Shown in pieces: positions 45,775 to 54,057 of a stretch of DNA of 64,000 nucleotides. Source of the DNA: Alteripontixanthobacter maritimus. GTDB lineage: Bacteria > Pseudomonadota > Alphaproteobacteria > Sphingomonadales > Sphingomonadaceae. The number at the start of each line of letters is the position of its first letter. Positions within the stretch are counted from its first letter, which is position 1. Under the pieces are notes generated by a model. It ran no database searches and was not told the DNA's origin. It saw only the letters and a list, made by a program, of their open reading frames with translations. The stretch is from contig NZ_QBKA01000002.1 of NCBI RefSeq assembly GCF_003340475.1, forward strand, positions 2,594,197-2,658,196, given 5' to 3'. The translations under genes were made by a program, and so were the position numbers.

Positions 45775-47085
45775 ATGAAAATCGCAATGGTGGGTTCGGG
45801 ATATGTAGGTCTGGTTTCAGGGGCCTGCTTTGCCGATTTCGGGCATGACGTGGTCTGCATTGACAAGGACCAGTCCAAGATCGACCGCCTGCACGAAGGT
45901 GTGATGCCGATTTACGAGCCTGGCCTGGACGCGCTGGTTGCCAGCAATGTCGCGTCGGGCCGCCTGACCTTCACGACCGATCTTGCCGAAGGGATCGACG
46001 GGGCCAAGGCCATCTTCATCGCCGTCGGCACACCCAGCCGCCGCGGCGATGGCCATGCCGATCTGTCCTATGTCCATGCTGTCGCGCGCGAAGTGGCCGA
46101 GCATTTGAGCAGCGATGCGGTAGTGGTCACCAAATCGACGGTACCGGTAGGTACAGGAGACGAGGTCGAGCGAATCCTGGCGGACAGCAACACACCCTTT
46201 CAGGTCGCAGTCGTATCCAACCCCGAATTCCTGCGCGAAGGTGCGGCCATCGGCGATTTCAAGCGGCCCGACCGCATCGTGATCGGCGCGGAAACCGACT
46301 TCGGTCGCGAGATCATGAACGAGGTCTATCGCCCGCTCTTCCTCAATGAATCGCCCATCATGTTCACCAGCCGCCGCAGCGCGGAACTGATCAAATACGC
46401 CGCCAACGCCTTCCTCGCCACCAAGATCACTTTTATCAACGAGATGGCCGATCTGTGCGAAAAAGTGGGGGCAGACGTGCAGGATGTAAGCCGCGGCATC
46501 GGCAGCGACGGGCGCATCGGGCCGAAGTTCCTGCACGCCGGGCCGGGCTATGGCGGGTCGTGTTTCCCCAAGGATACGCTCGCTCTTCTAAAGACCGCCG
46601 AGGATTACGACAGCCCGGTCCGCATCGTGGAAGCGGTGGTCAAGGTGAATGACAGCCGCAAACGCGCCATGGGCCGCAAGGTGCTCGACGCCATCGGCGG
46701 CATGGACAATGCTCGCGGAAAGAAGGTCGCGCTGTTGGGCCTTACCTTCAAGCCGGACACCGACGATATGCGGGACAGCCCGGCGATTGCCGTGGCGCAG
46801 ACGCTGATCGATGCCGGGGTGGAGGTTTCCGCCTACGATCCCGAAGGCATGGAACTGGCCCGGCCGCTGCTACCTAAAGTGCACATGGCGGACGATCCCT
46901 ATGCCGCTATCGAAAACGCGGATGCGGTGACGATCGTAACCGAATGGGACGCCTTCCGCGCGCTCGATCTCGCGCGGGTCAAGGAACTGGCGAAAGCGCC
47001 GGTGCTGGTGGATTTGCGCAACATTTACAACCCCGACGAAGTGCGCGCACGCGGGTTCGATTACCACAGTATCGGCCGCGCCTAA
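45775..47085 (+). CDS. ugd: UDP-glucose 6-dehydrogenase
   Basis: 436 aa. NAD motif GSGYVGLVSG, FIAVGTPS, and the catalytic Cys near 262 in GYGGSCFPKDTLAL; C-terminal LLGLTFKPDTDDMRDSPA. Oxidises UDP-glucose to UDP-GlcA, which feeds the UDP-xylose synthase and the GlcA epimerase of the locus. Codon use is more GC3-rich than in the rest of the locus, which suggests a core gene next to acquired ones. Preceded by a 171-bp intergenic region. Confidence 0.93.
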   Translation: MKIAMVGSGYVGLVSGACFADFGHDVVCIDKDQSKIDRLHEGVMPIYEPGLDALVASNVASGRLTFTTDLAEGIDGAKAIFIAVGTPSRRGDGHADLSYVHAVAREVAEHLSSDAVVVTKSTVPVGTGDEVERILADSNTPFQVAVVSNPEFLREGAAIGDFKRPDRIVIGAETDFGREIMNEVYRPLFLNESPIMFTSRRSAELIKYAANAFLATKITFINEMADLCEKVGADVQDVSRGIGSDGRIGPKFLHAGPGYGGSCFPKDTLALLKTAEDYDSPVRIVEAVVKVNDSRKRAMGRKVLDAIGGMDNARGKKVALLGLTFKPDTDDMRDSPAIAVAQTLIDAGVEVSAYDPEGMELARPLLPKVHMADDPYAAIENADAVTIVTEWDAFRALDLARVKELAKAPVLVDLRNIYNPDEVRARGFDYHSIGRA

Positions 47086-47145
47086 AAAGTAAAAATACCA
47101 TTAGAATAATAAGTGTGATATAGTCTAAGTCTCTGGGAAAATTTG

Positions 47146-47256
47146 ATGAACGAAAAGGCAGTTTTTCGCGCAAAATTTTGGCGTTGGGCTTTGATGCTAC
47201 TCCCAATATTCTGGCTAAGCCTTTTAGTTGCAATATACTTTATATTTTTTACTTAA
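47146..47256 (+). CDS. 36-aa single-span membrane protein
   Basis: ATG 47146 with GGGA nine bases before. Product: a basic N-terminus (MNEKAVFRAKFWRW) and one hydrophobic helix of about 22 residues (LMLLPIFWLSLLVAIYFIFF). Too short for most gene callers. It lies 60 bp after ugd in AT-rich DNA. Function unknown. Confidence 0.45.
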   Translation: MNEKAVFRAKFWRWALMLLPIFWLSLLVAIYFIFFT

Positions 47257-47269
47257 GTTTTACAGTCAA

Positions 47270-47587
47270 TTAATGTTTTTCTAAGTTGTAATAATAGGCG
47301 GAGCTGACACCGAGTAACGATGATGCAATGGAGAGTGCGAAATCATAGATGATGTAAAGGCCGTATCCGCGTATAAGCAATTGTAAAAAAGATAATGTAA
47401 TCGACAGGGCGGTCATTAAAATAAGTGCCCCAAAAAAATTAAGGCGGGGCATTGTTTTCTTTAGAAAAAATGCTGAAGTAGCAAACAAAAAAGCATAAAC
47501 TGAAGGGCCAAGTATATAATGTGTTCTTGATTCAGTAAATGAAAACACTATTAGTGTTAAATATGAAAGTGTGAATTCAAACTTCAT
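47270..47587 (-). CDS. Small AT-rich membrane protein
   Basis: 105 aa with three to four hydrophobic segments and few charges. AT-rich codon use unlike ugd. Its stop faces the 36-aa membrane protein. No family recognised. Possibly foreign DNA. Confidence 0.5.
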   Translation of the reverse strand: MKFEFTLSYLTLIVFSFTESRTHYILGPSVYAFLFATSAFFLKKTMPRLNFFGALILMTALSITLSFLQLLIRGYGLYIIYDFALSIASSLLGVSSAYYYNLEKH

Positions 47588-48287
47588 TCTGGATCTGTAT
47601 ATCTACGGTGATGAAAGTTTCTTCACGACAATTGCATAATGATACCAGCATAAACAGAGAACTATTTAGCGTCATTTGGCGGTCGTTTTTCCTTTTGGCG
47701 AACAGCGATGGTATTAGCAACTCGAGGATGCATAGGTGCGAAATCCATCGGATACCTCATGACTTTTGCTTTCACACCGTAGTTATCTCCAGTCTCAGCG
47801 AACGCGAAAGCAGACCTTTTGGGTATTGCATGATTACGAGGTTTTTCGAGCGTGCTAATTGGCTGACTCCCTTACAATGGTCTTTCCCATAAGCTAAATT
47901 TCTGCGATTAACCATACCCCTGCTTATGCCACACCGTTTAACCCTTAGGCGAGGGTATGTGCTTGGTGGGCTAACTTGCTGAATTAAGACGTATTAATAA
48001 CTGGAGCGCCGTAGGTTATTTCAGGGCCTTGTACCGAAAATTTCCAATAATTTAAGTGCCCATCTTTGTCCTCTGTAGGGCACCAAGCAGTCTTCAAGTG
48101 AACCAAATACCTACCGTCTCTCCGAGATCTCGCCGAAGACGGCGCAAGTCGGCGGGCTTTGTTGACTGCGATTGAATCCCTGCAGCCTAAGACTGACGCA
48201 GGAGAGGTCTCCAGAACCGCGAAACCCGCAATATTCTCTGTAGCGGATTTCTAGGCTTCACCATGCTTGCTGGCTGGATGTAGTCAA
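47588..48287. other. 700-bp region between the polysaccharide locus and the recombinase unit
   Basis: A 94-codon frame on the plus strand (47608-47892) lacks any protein-like pattern and I do not call it. At 48221-48251, GAAACCCGC and GCGGATTTC form a near-perfect 9-bp inverted repeat just past the recombinase stop. It may be a terminator or part of the recombination end. No tRNA found. Confidence 0.4.
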
Positions 48288-49925
48288 TTAGGTAGCGAAT
48301 CCGAGAAGCTGCTCTTGCGCGCCCCAGTCGGTGGGCAGATCACACTTGAGGAGTTGCGTACGCTTGAAACCCGTAGGCTGATCGCCAGTGAGGATGGCTT
48401 CGACGATCCTCGGACTTAGCCATGAAAAGCGAAGGTACTTGGCAAGCTGGGTGCGGCATCGCGCTTCTCGTTTGCCAATTTGATTCAGGCTTAGCTCGGG
48501 TGATCCCAGTACCAACTCTTGGACTCCCTTCGCATCGACAAGCAGTTGGATCAGTTGAGGATCTAGCTCTGCCTGCTCGGCTGCCGGATCAATCCGCAGC
48601 CTGGTTTCACGAAACGGTTTGCAAGATGGGGCGGGGATGCTCCAGCGCCACGAATTGGCTGCCTCGATACCAAGAGCACTTGGATCGAAAGAGATGTCCA
48701 GATGGTCGTCAGCAAACTGGATCGATATGATCAGTTTGGCGATGGTAGGCTGGCGCAGTTCACTGATAACTAACCGTGCAGCCAGTTCACGCCCCGCCTC
48801 GAACATACCCAATAGCTGATTGGCCTCAGTCAATTTGGATAGCCTGCGCAGTACATGCTCGTCTTCCAGCAGCGCTGTGAGCTGTACAATGAGATGACGC
48901 TCAAGCTGGCCCTGCCTGATACGGGTTGCTGGAAAATCATCGGGCCGTGCCAAATCCTTGCGGGTCTCGTAGTAGGCATACCGCCTGCTGCCTTTCGTGG
49001 CATAAGTTGGGACCATTGGTCGGTCCTGTGGATCGGTGAGTAGACCACGTAGAAATGCAGTTTGCGTATCGTTCTTCGGACGTTTGCGCGGCGGCGCCTT
49101 TTCGTTCAGTTTAGATTGCACCGTGTTCCAAAGCTTCTCATCGACAATCGGTTGGTGCTCGCCTTCATAGGCGGTACCCTTGTGGACGATCTTGCCCCGA
49201 TAGATCGGATTTTTGAGCAGGTGGAACAGGCTGCCGCGCTTGAATGGGATACCGCCTCTGTGTGGACCACTGGTACGGCGCTGGATCTTGGTTCGAATGC
49301 CTTCGGCATTAAGCTGCGCGATCAGTTCATTGGCGGAGCGCGATGCGATGTACCGACGCATGATTATGCTTACGCGCTCGGCTTCCTCTGGCACCGGTAC
49401 CAGCTTCCTTTCGATCACCTTGTAGCCAAGTGGGACTGGCCCGCCCATCCACAGGCCTTTCTTCTTTGATGCTGCAATTTTATCCCTGATCCGCTCTCCG
49501 GTCACTTCCCGCTCGAACTGGGCAAATGACAAAAGCACATTCAGCGTCAGCCGCCCCATGCTGGTGGTAGTGTTGAACGCTTGGGTCACCGATACGAAGC
49601 TGGCTTCCTTAGCGTCCAGCCGTTCCACGATTTTCGCAAAGTCAGCGAGGCTGCGAGTGAGCCTGTCGACCTTATAGACCACGATAACGTCGACGAGACC
49701 TGCTTCGACGTCTTCGATCAATGCAAGCAGCCCTGGACGCTGCATGCTGCCACCTGAGAAGCCTCCGTCATCATAGGCTCGTTCGACCAGCGCCCATCCT
49801 TCATGGCGCTGGCTCAAGATGTACGCCTCGCAGGCCTCGTGCTGGGCGTGCAAGCTGTTGAACTCCTGCTCAAGCCCATCCTCGGTGGACTTGCGGGTGT
49901 AAACGGCGCAGCGAAGGGGTTTCAT
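48288..49925 (-). CDS. Large serine recombinase
   Basis: About 545 aa from ATG 49925, which overlaps the TGA of the DUF2924 gene (ATGA). Resolvase N-terminal domain with nucleophile Ser12 (AVYTRKSTEDGLEQ), DVIVVYKVDRLTRSL and FAQFEREVTGERIRDK; then a recombinase domain (GPVPLGYKV, LLKNPIYRGKIVHKG) and a long C-terminal region. It cuts and joins DNA through a phosphoserine link and probably moves the three-gene unit. No directionality factor is obvious. Confidence 0.9.
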   Translation of the reverse strand: MKPLRCAVYTRKSTEDGLEQEFNSLHAQHEACEAYILSQRHEGWALVERAYDDGGFSGGSMQRPGLLALIEDVEAGLVDVIVVYKVDRLTRSLADFAKIVERLDAKEASFVSVTQAFNTTTSMGRLTLNVLLSFAQFEREVTGERIRDKIAASKKKGLWMGGPVPLGYKVIERKLVPVPEEAERVSIIMRRYIASRSANELIAQLNAEGIRTKIQRRTSGPHRGGIPFKRGSLFHLLKNPIYRGKIVHKGTAYEGEHQPIVDEKLWNTVQSKLNEKAPPRKRPKNDTQTAFLRGLLTDPQDRPMVPTYATKGSRRYAYYETRKDLARPDDFPATRIRQGQLERHLIVQLTALLEDEHVLRRLSKLTEANQLLGMFEAGRELAARLVISELRQPTIAKLIISIQFADDHLDISFDPSALGIEAANSWRWSIPAPSCKPFRETRLRIDPAAEQAELDPQLIQLLVDAKGVQELVLGSPELSLNQIGKREARCRTQLAKYLRFSWLSPRIVEAILTGDQPTGFKRTQLLKCDLPTDWGAQEQLLGFAT

Positions 49926-50347
49926 CGGCGCTGCTCCGTCAGACCGAAGAAGCGCGGACCGTTCCAGTGCGTGCCGGTGATGGCCTTGGCAATCGCGCTT
50001 AGGGAGCGCCATTCTTTACCATCATACTCGAAGCCCTTGTTTAAGACAGTGACTGTATGGCCAGTACCGTGCCAGTCACGCACCAGCTGAGTTCCCGATG
50101 TGAGTTTGCGCGGCGGCGACAACGGTGTCTGTGCTGAATTGGCCTTCGCGTGCTGCCTCAGCAGAGATCGGGCTTCTCTGCTTAGTCCGCCCAGCCGTTG
50201 CTCTTGCAGCTTGTAGCTTACTCCCAGCAGCAGTAATTTTGGTGATATGTTCGGACTTGGCGCCCCGAACCGACGCGCCCAGTCTTCCCTTAACTTCGCT
50301 GGTGAGAGGTCCTCGTCCCTTGGCAGCGCGACCTTCTTACCAGCCAT
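49922..50347 (-). CDS. DUF2924 protein
   Basis: 141 aa. Contains LREDWARRFGAP, LLLLGVSYKLQEQRLGGL, SGTQLVRDWHGTGHTVTVL and FEYDGKEWRSLSAIAKAITGTHWNG, the DUF2924 pattern. Its start overlaps the DUF3489 stop by one base and its stop overlaps the recombinase start. DUF2924 proteins are regular partners of these serine recombinases; their role in DNA binding or control is assumed. Confidence 0.88.
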   Translation of the reverse strand: MAGKKVALPRDEDLSPAKLREDWARRFGAPSPNISPKLLLLGVSYKLQEQRLGGLSREARSLLRQHAKANSAQTPLSPPRKLTSGTQLVRDWHGTGHTVTVLNKGFEYDGKEWRSLSAIAKAITGTHWNGPRFFGLTEQRR

Positions 50348-50616
50348 CAGGATGTTCCCTCATCGACATTGCGCGAGGTCAGTTTGTAGATCGACGCGCC
50401 TTGGCCGTCCTTATACCGGACTAACTCGCAGCCCTTCTTTCGCAAACCGGTCAGAAAGGCCCGCGAGCTATGCGTCTGCCAGCCGGTCGACTTACCGATC
50501 GCATCTAGGCTCGCACCGTCCTCACGCGCAAGTAGGCCTTCTACGATCGATGCTTTAGTCTTGCGTTTTGCGTTTGCTTTGCTCGAGTTCAGCTTCTTCT
50601 CTTTGGTCTTTGTCAT
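50347..50616 (-). CDS. DUF3489 protein
   Basis: 89 aa from ATG 50616. Lys-rich N-terminus, then a winged-helix-like part (KASIVEGLLAREDGASLDAIGKSTGWQTHSSRAFLTGLRKKG over two motifs) that fits DUF3489. Likely a small DNA-binding protein. First gene of the DUF3489-DUF2924-recombinase operon. Confidence 0.82.
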   Translation of the reverse strand: MTKTKEKKLNSSKANAKRKTKASIVEGLLAREDGASLDAIGKSTGWQTHSSRAFLTGLRKKGCELVRYKDGQGASIYKLTSRNVDEGTS

Positions 50617-50922
50617 GGGTGGTTCTCCTGTGCGGGCGCAGCACCATGCCGTTCCCACCACCCATGGTCCGGCATCGCTCAGTGCGCCCGGAGCAGCGGC
50701 TCCTTTGAGCCGCGATTCAGTAGCGACACCAATGCTTCGTTATTGGGAGAAGTCGAATGGAATGTGCCGAGCTGTGCGAATGGCTGAAATGCGCCCCAAT
50801 TTGAGACGTTCATCATTCGACGCGATCAACCATTAGCTGACGTTCTGGGGCGGCCAAGTCAACATTGACCCGTAGGGCCAGTTCAACAGAAATTGAAAAA
50901 GCAACCAGTAGTCAAGCAGAGC

Positions 50923-51699
50923 CTACTCATTGAAACCAGGCAATTCTAGTTGTTGGCCAAAGCCCAAAAACTGGGCCGGCATTTCATCCCCTAGCAAAAA
51001 GTCGGTGAGCTCATTTGGTCCGCTAAATGTACCAATAACGTCATTCTGATAGATTGCCTGCTCCGTTGCGACGATACGACCGAACGACTCATTATTCAGC
51101 TCGCGTTCGATGAATTCGCACAACTCAGGGCCAGGTCTGAAGTTCCAGAGTAGGATGCGCCGGGCAGCACGCAAAAGGTTGCCGTCAATTGAGGGGTTGG
51201 GTAGCAAGTTGATGTCGATGATACGCTCGGCCAACCGTTCGAGATAATCGGGTTTTGCGTGGACCCTGCGCTTTTGCAGCTCGTAACAAATCGCGTCGCA
51301 GTCAAAGAAGGTGGTATTCACTAGATCTGCCAGAGTGTTTACTTGCGCCAGCCCTACTGCCGCAGCCCAAGTGTTGGGCAGCGACCAGAAATCTATCTTC
51401 CAGAGCGGATGGATCGAGGAGAAACCCCCGAAGCGGTTTGGCGTCGCGTCAAGCTTTGCAGCCAGCGCGGCAACGCTTGCTGGTTCAGCGTCAATTACTA
51501 GATCGATATCAGACTGGAAGCCGACCTTTCCCTTTCGTGCAATATCTCGCACCAAGCCGCCGATTATGGCCACCGGACCAAGCGGCTCGAATTGGGTCGC
51601 AAAGACTTCGCGCAGGCGACGGATCGGAAGCCCGTCCTCCCGCCAAAGATAGTCGTCGACTCGTCGCTTGACCTTTGGCAGTGTTTCCGCCGTTGTCAC
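50923..51699 (-). CDS. Nucleotidyltransferase-fold protein paired with a dGTPase
   Basis: 258 aa from GTG 51699, starting 1 bp after the dGTPase stop. The N-terminal domain has the pol-beta/poly(A)-polymerase head pattern: IIGGLVRDIA followed by SDIDLVIDA with the paired Asp. The C-terminal half is helical (IIDINLLPNPSIDGNLLRAARRILLW in two helices) like the core of CCA-adding enzymes. It has no tRNA-binding tail. Tight coupling to an HD-type dNTPase suggests a joint role in nucleotide-based defence or control. Confidence 0.6.
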   Translation of the reverse strand: MTTAETLPKVKRRVDDYLWREDGLPIRRLREVFATQFEPLGPVAIIGGLVRDIARKGKVGFQSDIDLVIDAEPASVAALAAKLDATPNRFGGFSSIHPLWKIDFWSLPNTWAAAVGLAQVNTLADLVNTTFFDCDAICYELQKRRVHAKPDYLERLAERIIDINLLPNPSIDGNLLRAARRILLWNFRPGPELCEFIERELNNESFGRIVATEQAIYQNDVIGTFSGPNELTDFLLGDEMPAQFLGFGQQLELPGFNE

Positions 51700-51700
51700 C

Positions 51701-53119
51701 TCAATGCATGCCTTTCAGCTCTTGCCAGAGCTTGATCGTGAACGTGTCGGTCATACCCGAGAGCATATCAGTCAAAAGGCGCAGTTCGCGATAGCGGATT
51801 GATGCAGCAATACCGCTGGCGTTCGCTGCGCGCGAAGCGTCCTCAAGATAGTTCTGGCTGATAAGTGCGAAGACATACTTGTTTTTCGCACCGGACCTGC
51901 GGGCCAGGATGTCGTCGAAGTCTTCTGCCGGGCGGTCGTGGATTGCATCCCAGAACGCAGTCATCAGACCGTCGATCGCCTCCGCCCCGCTCGCCTCCAT
52001 TCGTAGAACTCCTGGATTACCAAAAGCATGTTGCCGGGCGAGCGACTTGAGTTTCTCACACAAGTCGCTGTCGTCCATCAGAGGTGTTTGGTGCGAGAAA
52101 GCCTTAATCGCTTCCCCGGCGGTGACGAAGGTGCCACTGGCATGGTCAATAAGTGCTTCAATCAAAAAGGCGCGTAGGTATCCGATCTTGATATCACGGG
52201 CGAGTTCTGGACGCCTGCCTGCACTTTCGACTTCTTCAAACTTTGCCTGCACCTTCGTTACCGCCGCATGCTCACATGTATTCTTATCGGCACGGAGGCT
52301 CGCAAGCACGTCATCCGGTGATATGACGCCCTTCTTCATCGCGTCATCGACGTCGAGGACGGAATAGGCGATGTCATCGCAGGCTTCCATTATCCAGGTA
52401 AGCGGATGGCGTTGTCGCTCAGCAAGTCCTGTCTCCATCCGCAGACGTTCGACGAGCGTGCGTTCTGCTTCAAAGTACCCATATTTCTTGGCGATCGGGT
52501 TCTTTTTGTCGCGATTTGCAGCGCCGACCGGATACTTGATTGCCGCGCTCAACGTTGCCGAGGTAAGGTCGAGCCCTAGATGCGCGATGTTCGTCTGTAG
52601 CTTAGTTATAAGCCTAAGTGTTTGCGGGTTGCCATCGAACTTTAAGAACTCGGCGTGTAGATCATCGGGAATAGCGGTCGGCAATCCGCGCCCACCCTCG
52701 GCATGGTTCGTGAAAATCCACTCCTTTCGCTGATCAAACCATCGACCGATGGCGGCCTCACCCTGATGTCCGAATGGCGGGTTCCCAAGGTCGTGCGCCA
52801 GGCCTATCGCGGTAAGCATCGGCTGGATCACGTGATATAGGTCTGCTTCCAAGAAAAGCGTTGCATTAGCATTGTGGATGCGGGAGCCAATTGAGCGCGC
52901 CAAGTTGGCAACTTCGTGTGAATGTGTGAGCCGGGTGCGCACGCCGTCATTGTCATCCATCGGCCAAACTTGGGTCTTGTCCGACAGCCGACGTACGGGT
53001 GTCGAGAACAACAACCGGTCATAATCCTGTTGAAAACGCGACCTCACCGCTTCAGGCGACAGCTTTGTCGGTTCCTCGTTCAGCTCACCTACTCTTCTAT
53101 CAGACCAGATCGTTGCCAT
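51701..53119 (-). CDS. dgt: dGTPase-family HD dNTP triphosphohydrolase
   Basis: 472 aa from ATG 53119 after GAGGGTGG. HD metal centre: His66 (RTRLTHSHEVANLAR), His109-Asp110 (GLAHDLGNPPFGHQGE) and the later Asp in EACDDIAYSVLDVDDA. The family cleaves dGTP (and other dNTPs) to nucleoside and triphosphate; members act in phage defence by draining dNTPs. Coupled to a nucleotidyltransferase gene and divergent from the QueC-like operon. Confidence 0.88.
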   Translation of the reverse strand: MATIWSDRRVGELNEEPTKLSPEAVRSRFQQDYDRLLFSTPVRRLSDKTQVWPMDDNDGVRTRLTHSHEVANLARSIGSRIHNANATLFLEADLYHVIQPMLTAIGLAHDLGNPPFGHQGEAAIGRWFDQRKEWIFTNHAEGGRGLPTAIPDDLHAEFLKFDGNPQTLRLITKLQTNIAHLGLDLTSATLSAAIKYPVGAANRDKKNPIAKKYGYFEAERTLVERLRMETGLAERQRHPLTWIMEACDDIAYSVLDVDDAMKKGVISPDDVLASLRADKNTCEHAAVTKVQAKFEEVESAGRRPELARDIKIGYLRAFLIEALIDHASGTFVTAGEAIKAFSHQTPLMDDSDLCEKLKSLARQHAFGNPGVLRMEASGAEAIDGLMTAFWDAIHDRPAEDFDDILARRSGAKNKYVFALISQNYLEDASRAANASGIAASIRYRELRLLTDMLSGMTDTFTIKLWQELKGMH

Positions 53120-53433
53120 TCAGTTTTACCACCCTCAATATTGCCCGGTCCAAATAGGCCGCAAGGCTTGCATTTCCAAGATCGCGCCGACTTTCCGATC
53201 TGACCTTACACCGACCTGAACATAAGTAGAACAGTTTTTGGAGATCACCTATGCCAGGTCCGCATTTTCTCGACCGGGAATCAGACACAAGCAGCCCTAG
53301 AGCTGCCCCAATGACTGGCGTAACGTTAGTGTTCAGCCTCACCTGACTCCATCGACGGTCATCTCGCCCTGGCAACCCAAGCTCTATACCTAACCATATC
53401 GATCACAAAATGTCAGGATAATACGTAAAAGAA

Positions 53434-53463
53434 TTGACAATGTCAGATTTTTGACATGATAAA
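53434..53463 (+). promoter_or_regulatory. Promoter with embedded dyad operator for the QueC-like operon
   Basis: TTGACA (53434-53439) is a perfect -35 box; GATAAA (53458-53463) 18 bp later is a plausible -10. The spacer is filled by the dyad ATGTCA (53440-53445), GATTTT, TGACAT (53452-53457). A further ATGTCA lies exactly 30 bp upstream, at 53410-53415. The Shine-Dalgarno AGGAG (53472-53476) and ATG 53482 follow. A repressor bound to the dyad would block RNA polymerase; the XRE domain encoded at 55423 is the obvious candidate. Confidence 0.65.
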
Positions 53464-53481
53464 CTGCCATAGGAGCAAGTC

Positions 53482-54057
53482 ATGACCGATGGCCCATTCA
53501 AAAACTTAAAGCTCGACAGCCGCTCAAGGCGGTTTGCGGAAGCTGTGCAGAATGAGGCTGAAGATCATGACACTCGTTGCGCTCTTGGCAGCCATGCCAT
53601 CGTCAACGGCATTCTGTCAGGAAACGACGGGCTGATCCGCGACTTGCAAAGCTATGGCGAGGACGGGCAGCTCGATCTTGATCCGAAGGGATCAATCAAG
53701 GGCATCTTCGAAAAGTACGACAAGTCGGAATTTTCGGATGACCTCCAACGTGAAGTCGCCATGAGGCTGCACGATGGCGACAACTCTCGCGATGCAATCG
53801 ACAAGGCCTTGGACTCGTGTGTCGAAACCAATATCGGCAAGACGCTCACCCGTATTAAGGAAGCTGGGCTAGAGGCGCACCGGGAAGGCCCGATGCACAA
53901 AGACCAGCTCGACCGTCTCAATGAAGGATTGGGCGAAGTCTCGAAGAGCCTCGACTGTGCGCGCATCCAGGATGCCGTGAAGAGCTGCGACAAGAACGCG
54001 TTCAAGCAGGACGCCAAAAAAAGAACCGGTCTCGATGACCCAATACTGTCATTGTGA
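53482..54057 (+). CDS. Unknown 191-aa partner of a QueC-like enzyme
   Basis: Highly charged and mainly helical, without membrane segment or signal peptide. No recognised domain. Cys residues are scattered (RCALG, DSCVE, LDCAR, KSCDK). Its stop region overlaps the ATG of the QueC-like gene by 4 bp, so the two are co-translated. By position it may correspond to the unknown QatB-like partner of other QueC-like defence loci and could be the substrate of the QueC-like enzyme. That is an inference from gene order, not from sequence similarity. Confidence 0.7.
   Translation: MTDGPFKNLKLDSRSRRFAEAVQNEAEDHDTRCALGSHAIVNGILSGNDGLIRDLQSYGEDGQLDLDPKGSIKGIFEKYDKSEFSDDLQREVAMRLHDGDNSRDAIDKALDSCVETNIGKTLTRIKEAGLEAHREGPMHKDQLDRLNEGLGEVSKSLDCARIQDAVKSCDKNAFKQDAKKRTGLDDPILSL

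Noticed and set aside
47608..47892. 94-codon plus-strand frame between the small membrane genes and the recombinase
   Set aside because: Composition is not protein-like, no good Shine-Dalgarno and no recognisable motif.
48221..48251. Near-perfect 9-bp inverted repeat considered as a recombinase attachment site
   Set aside because: It lies just downstream of the recombinase stop and may be a terminator; no second copy was found at another border.
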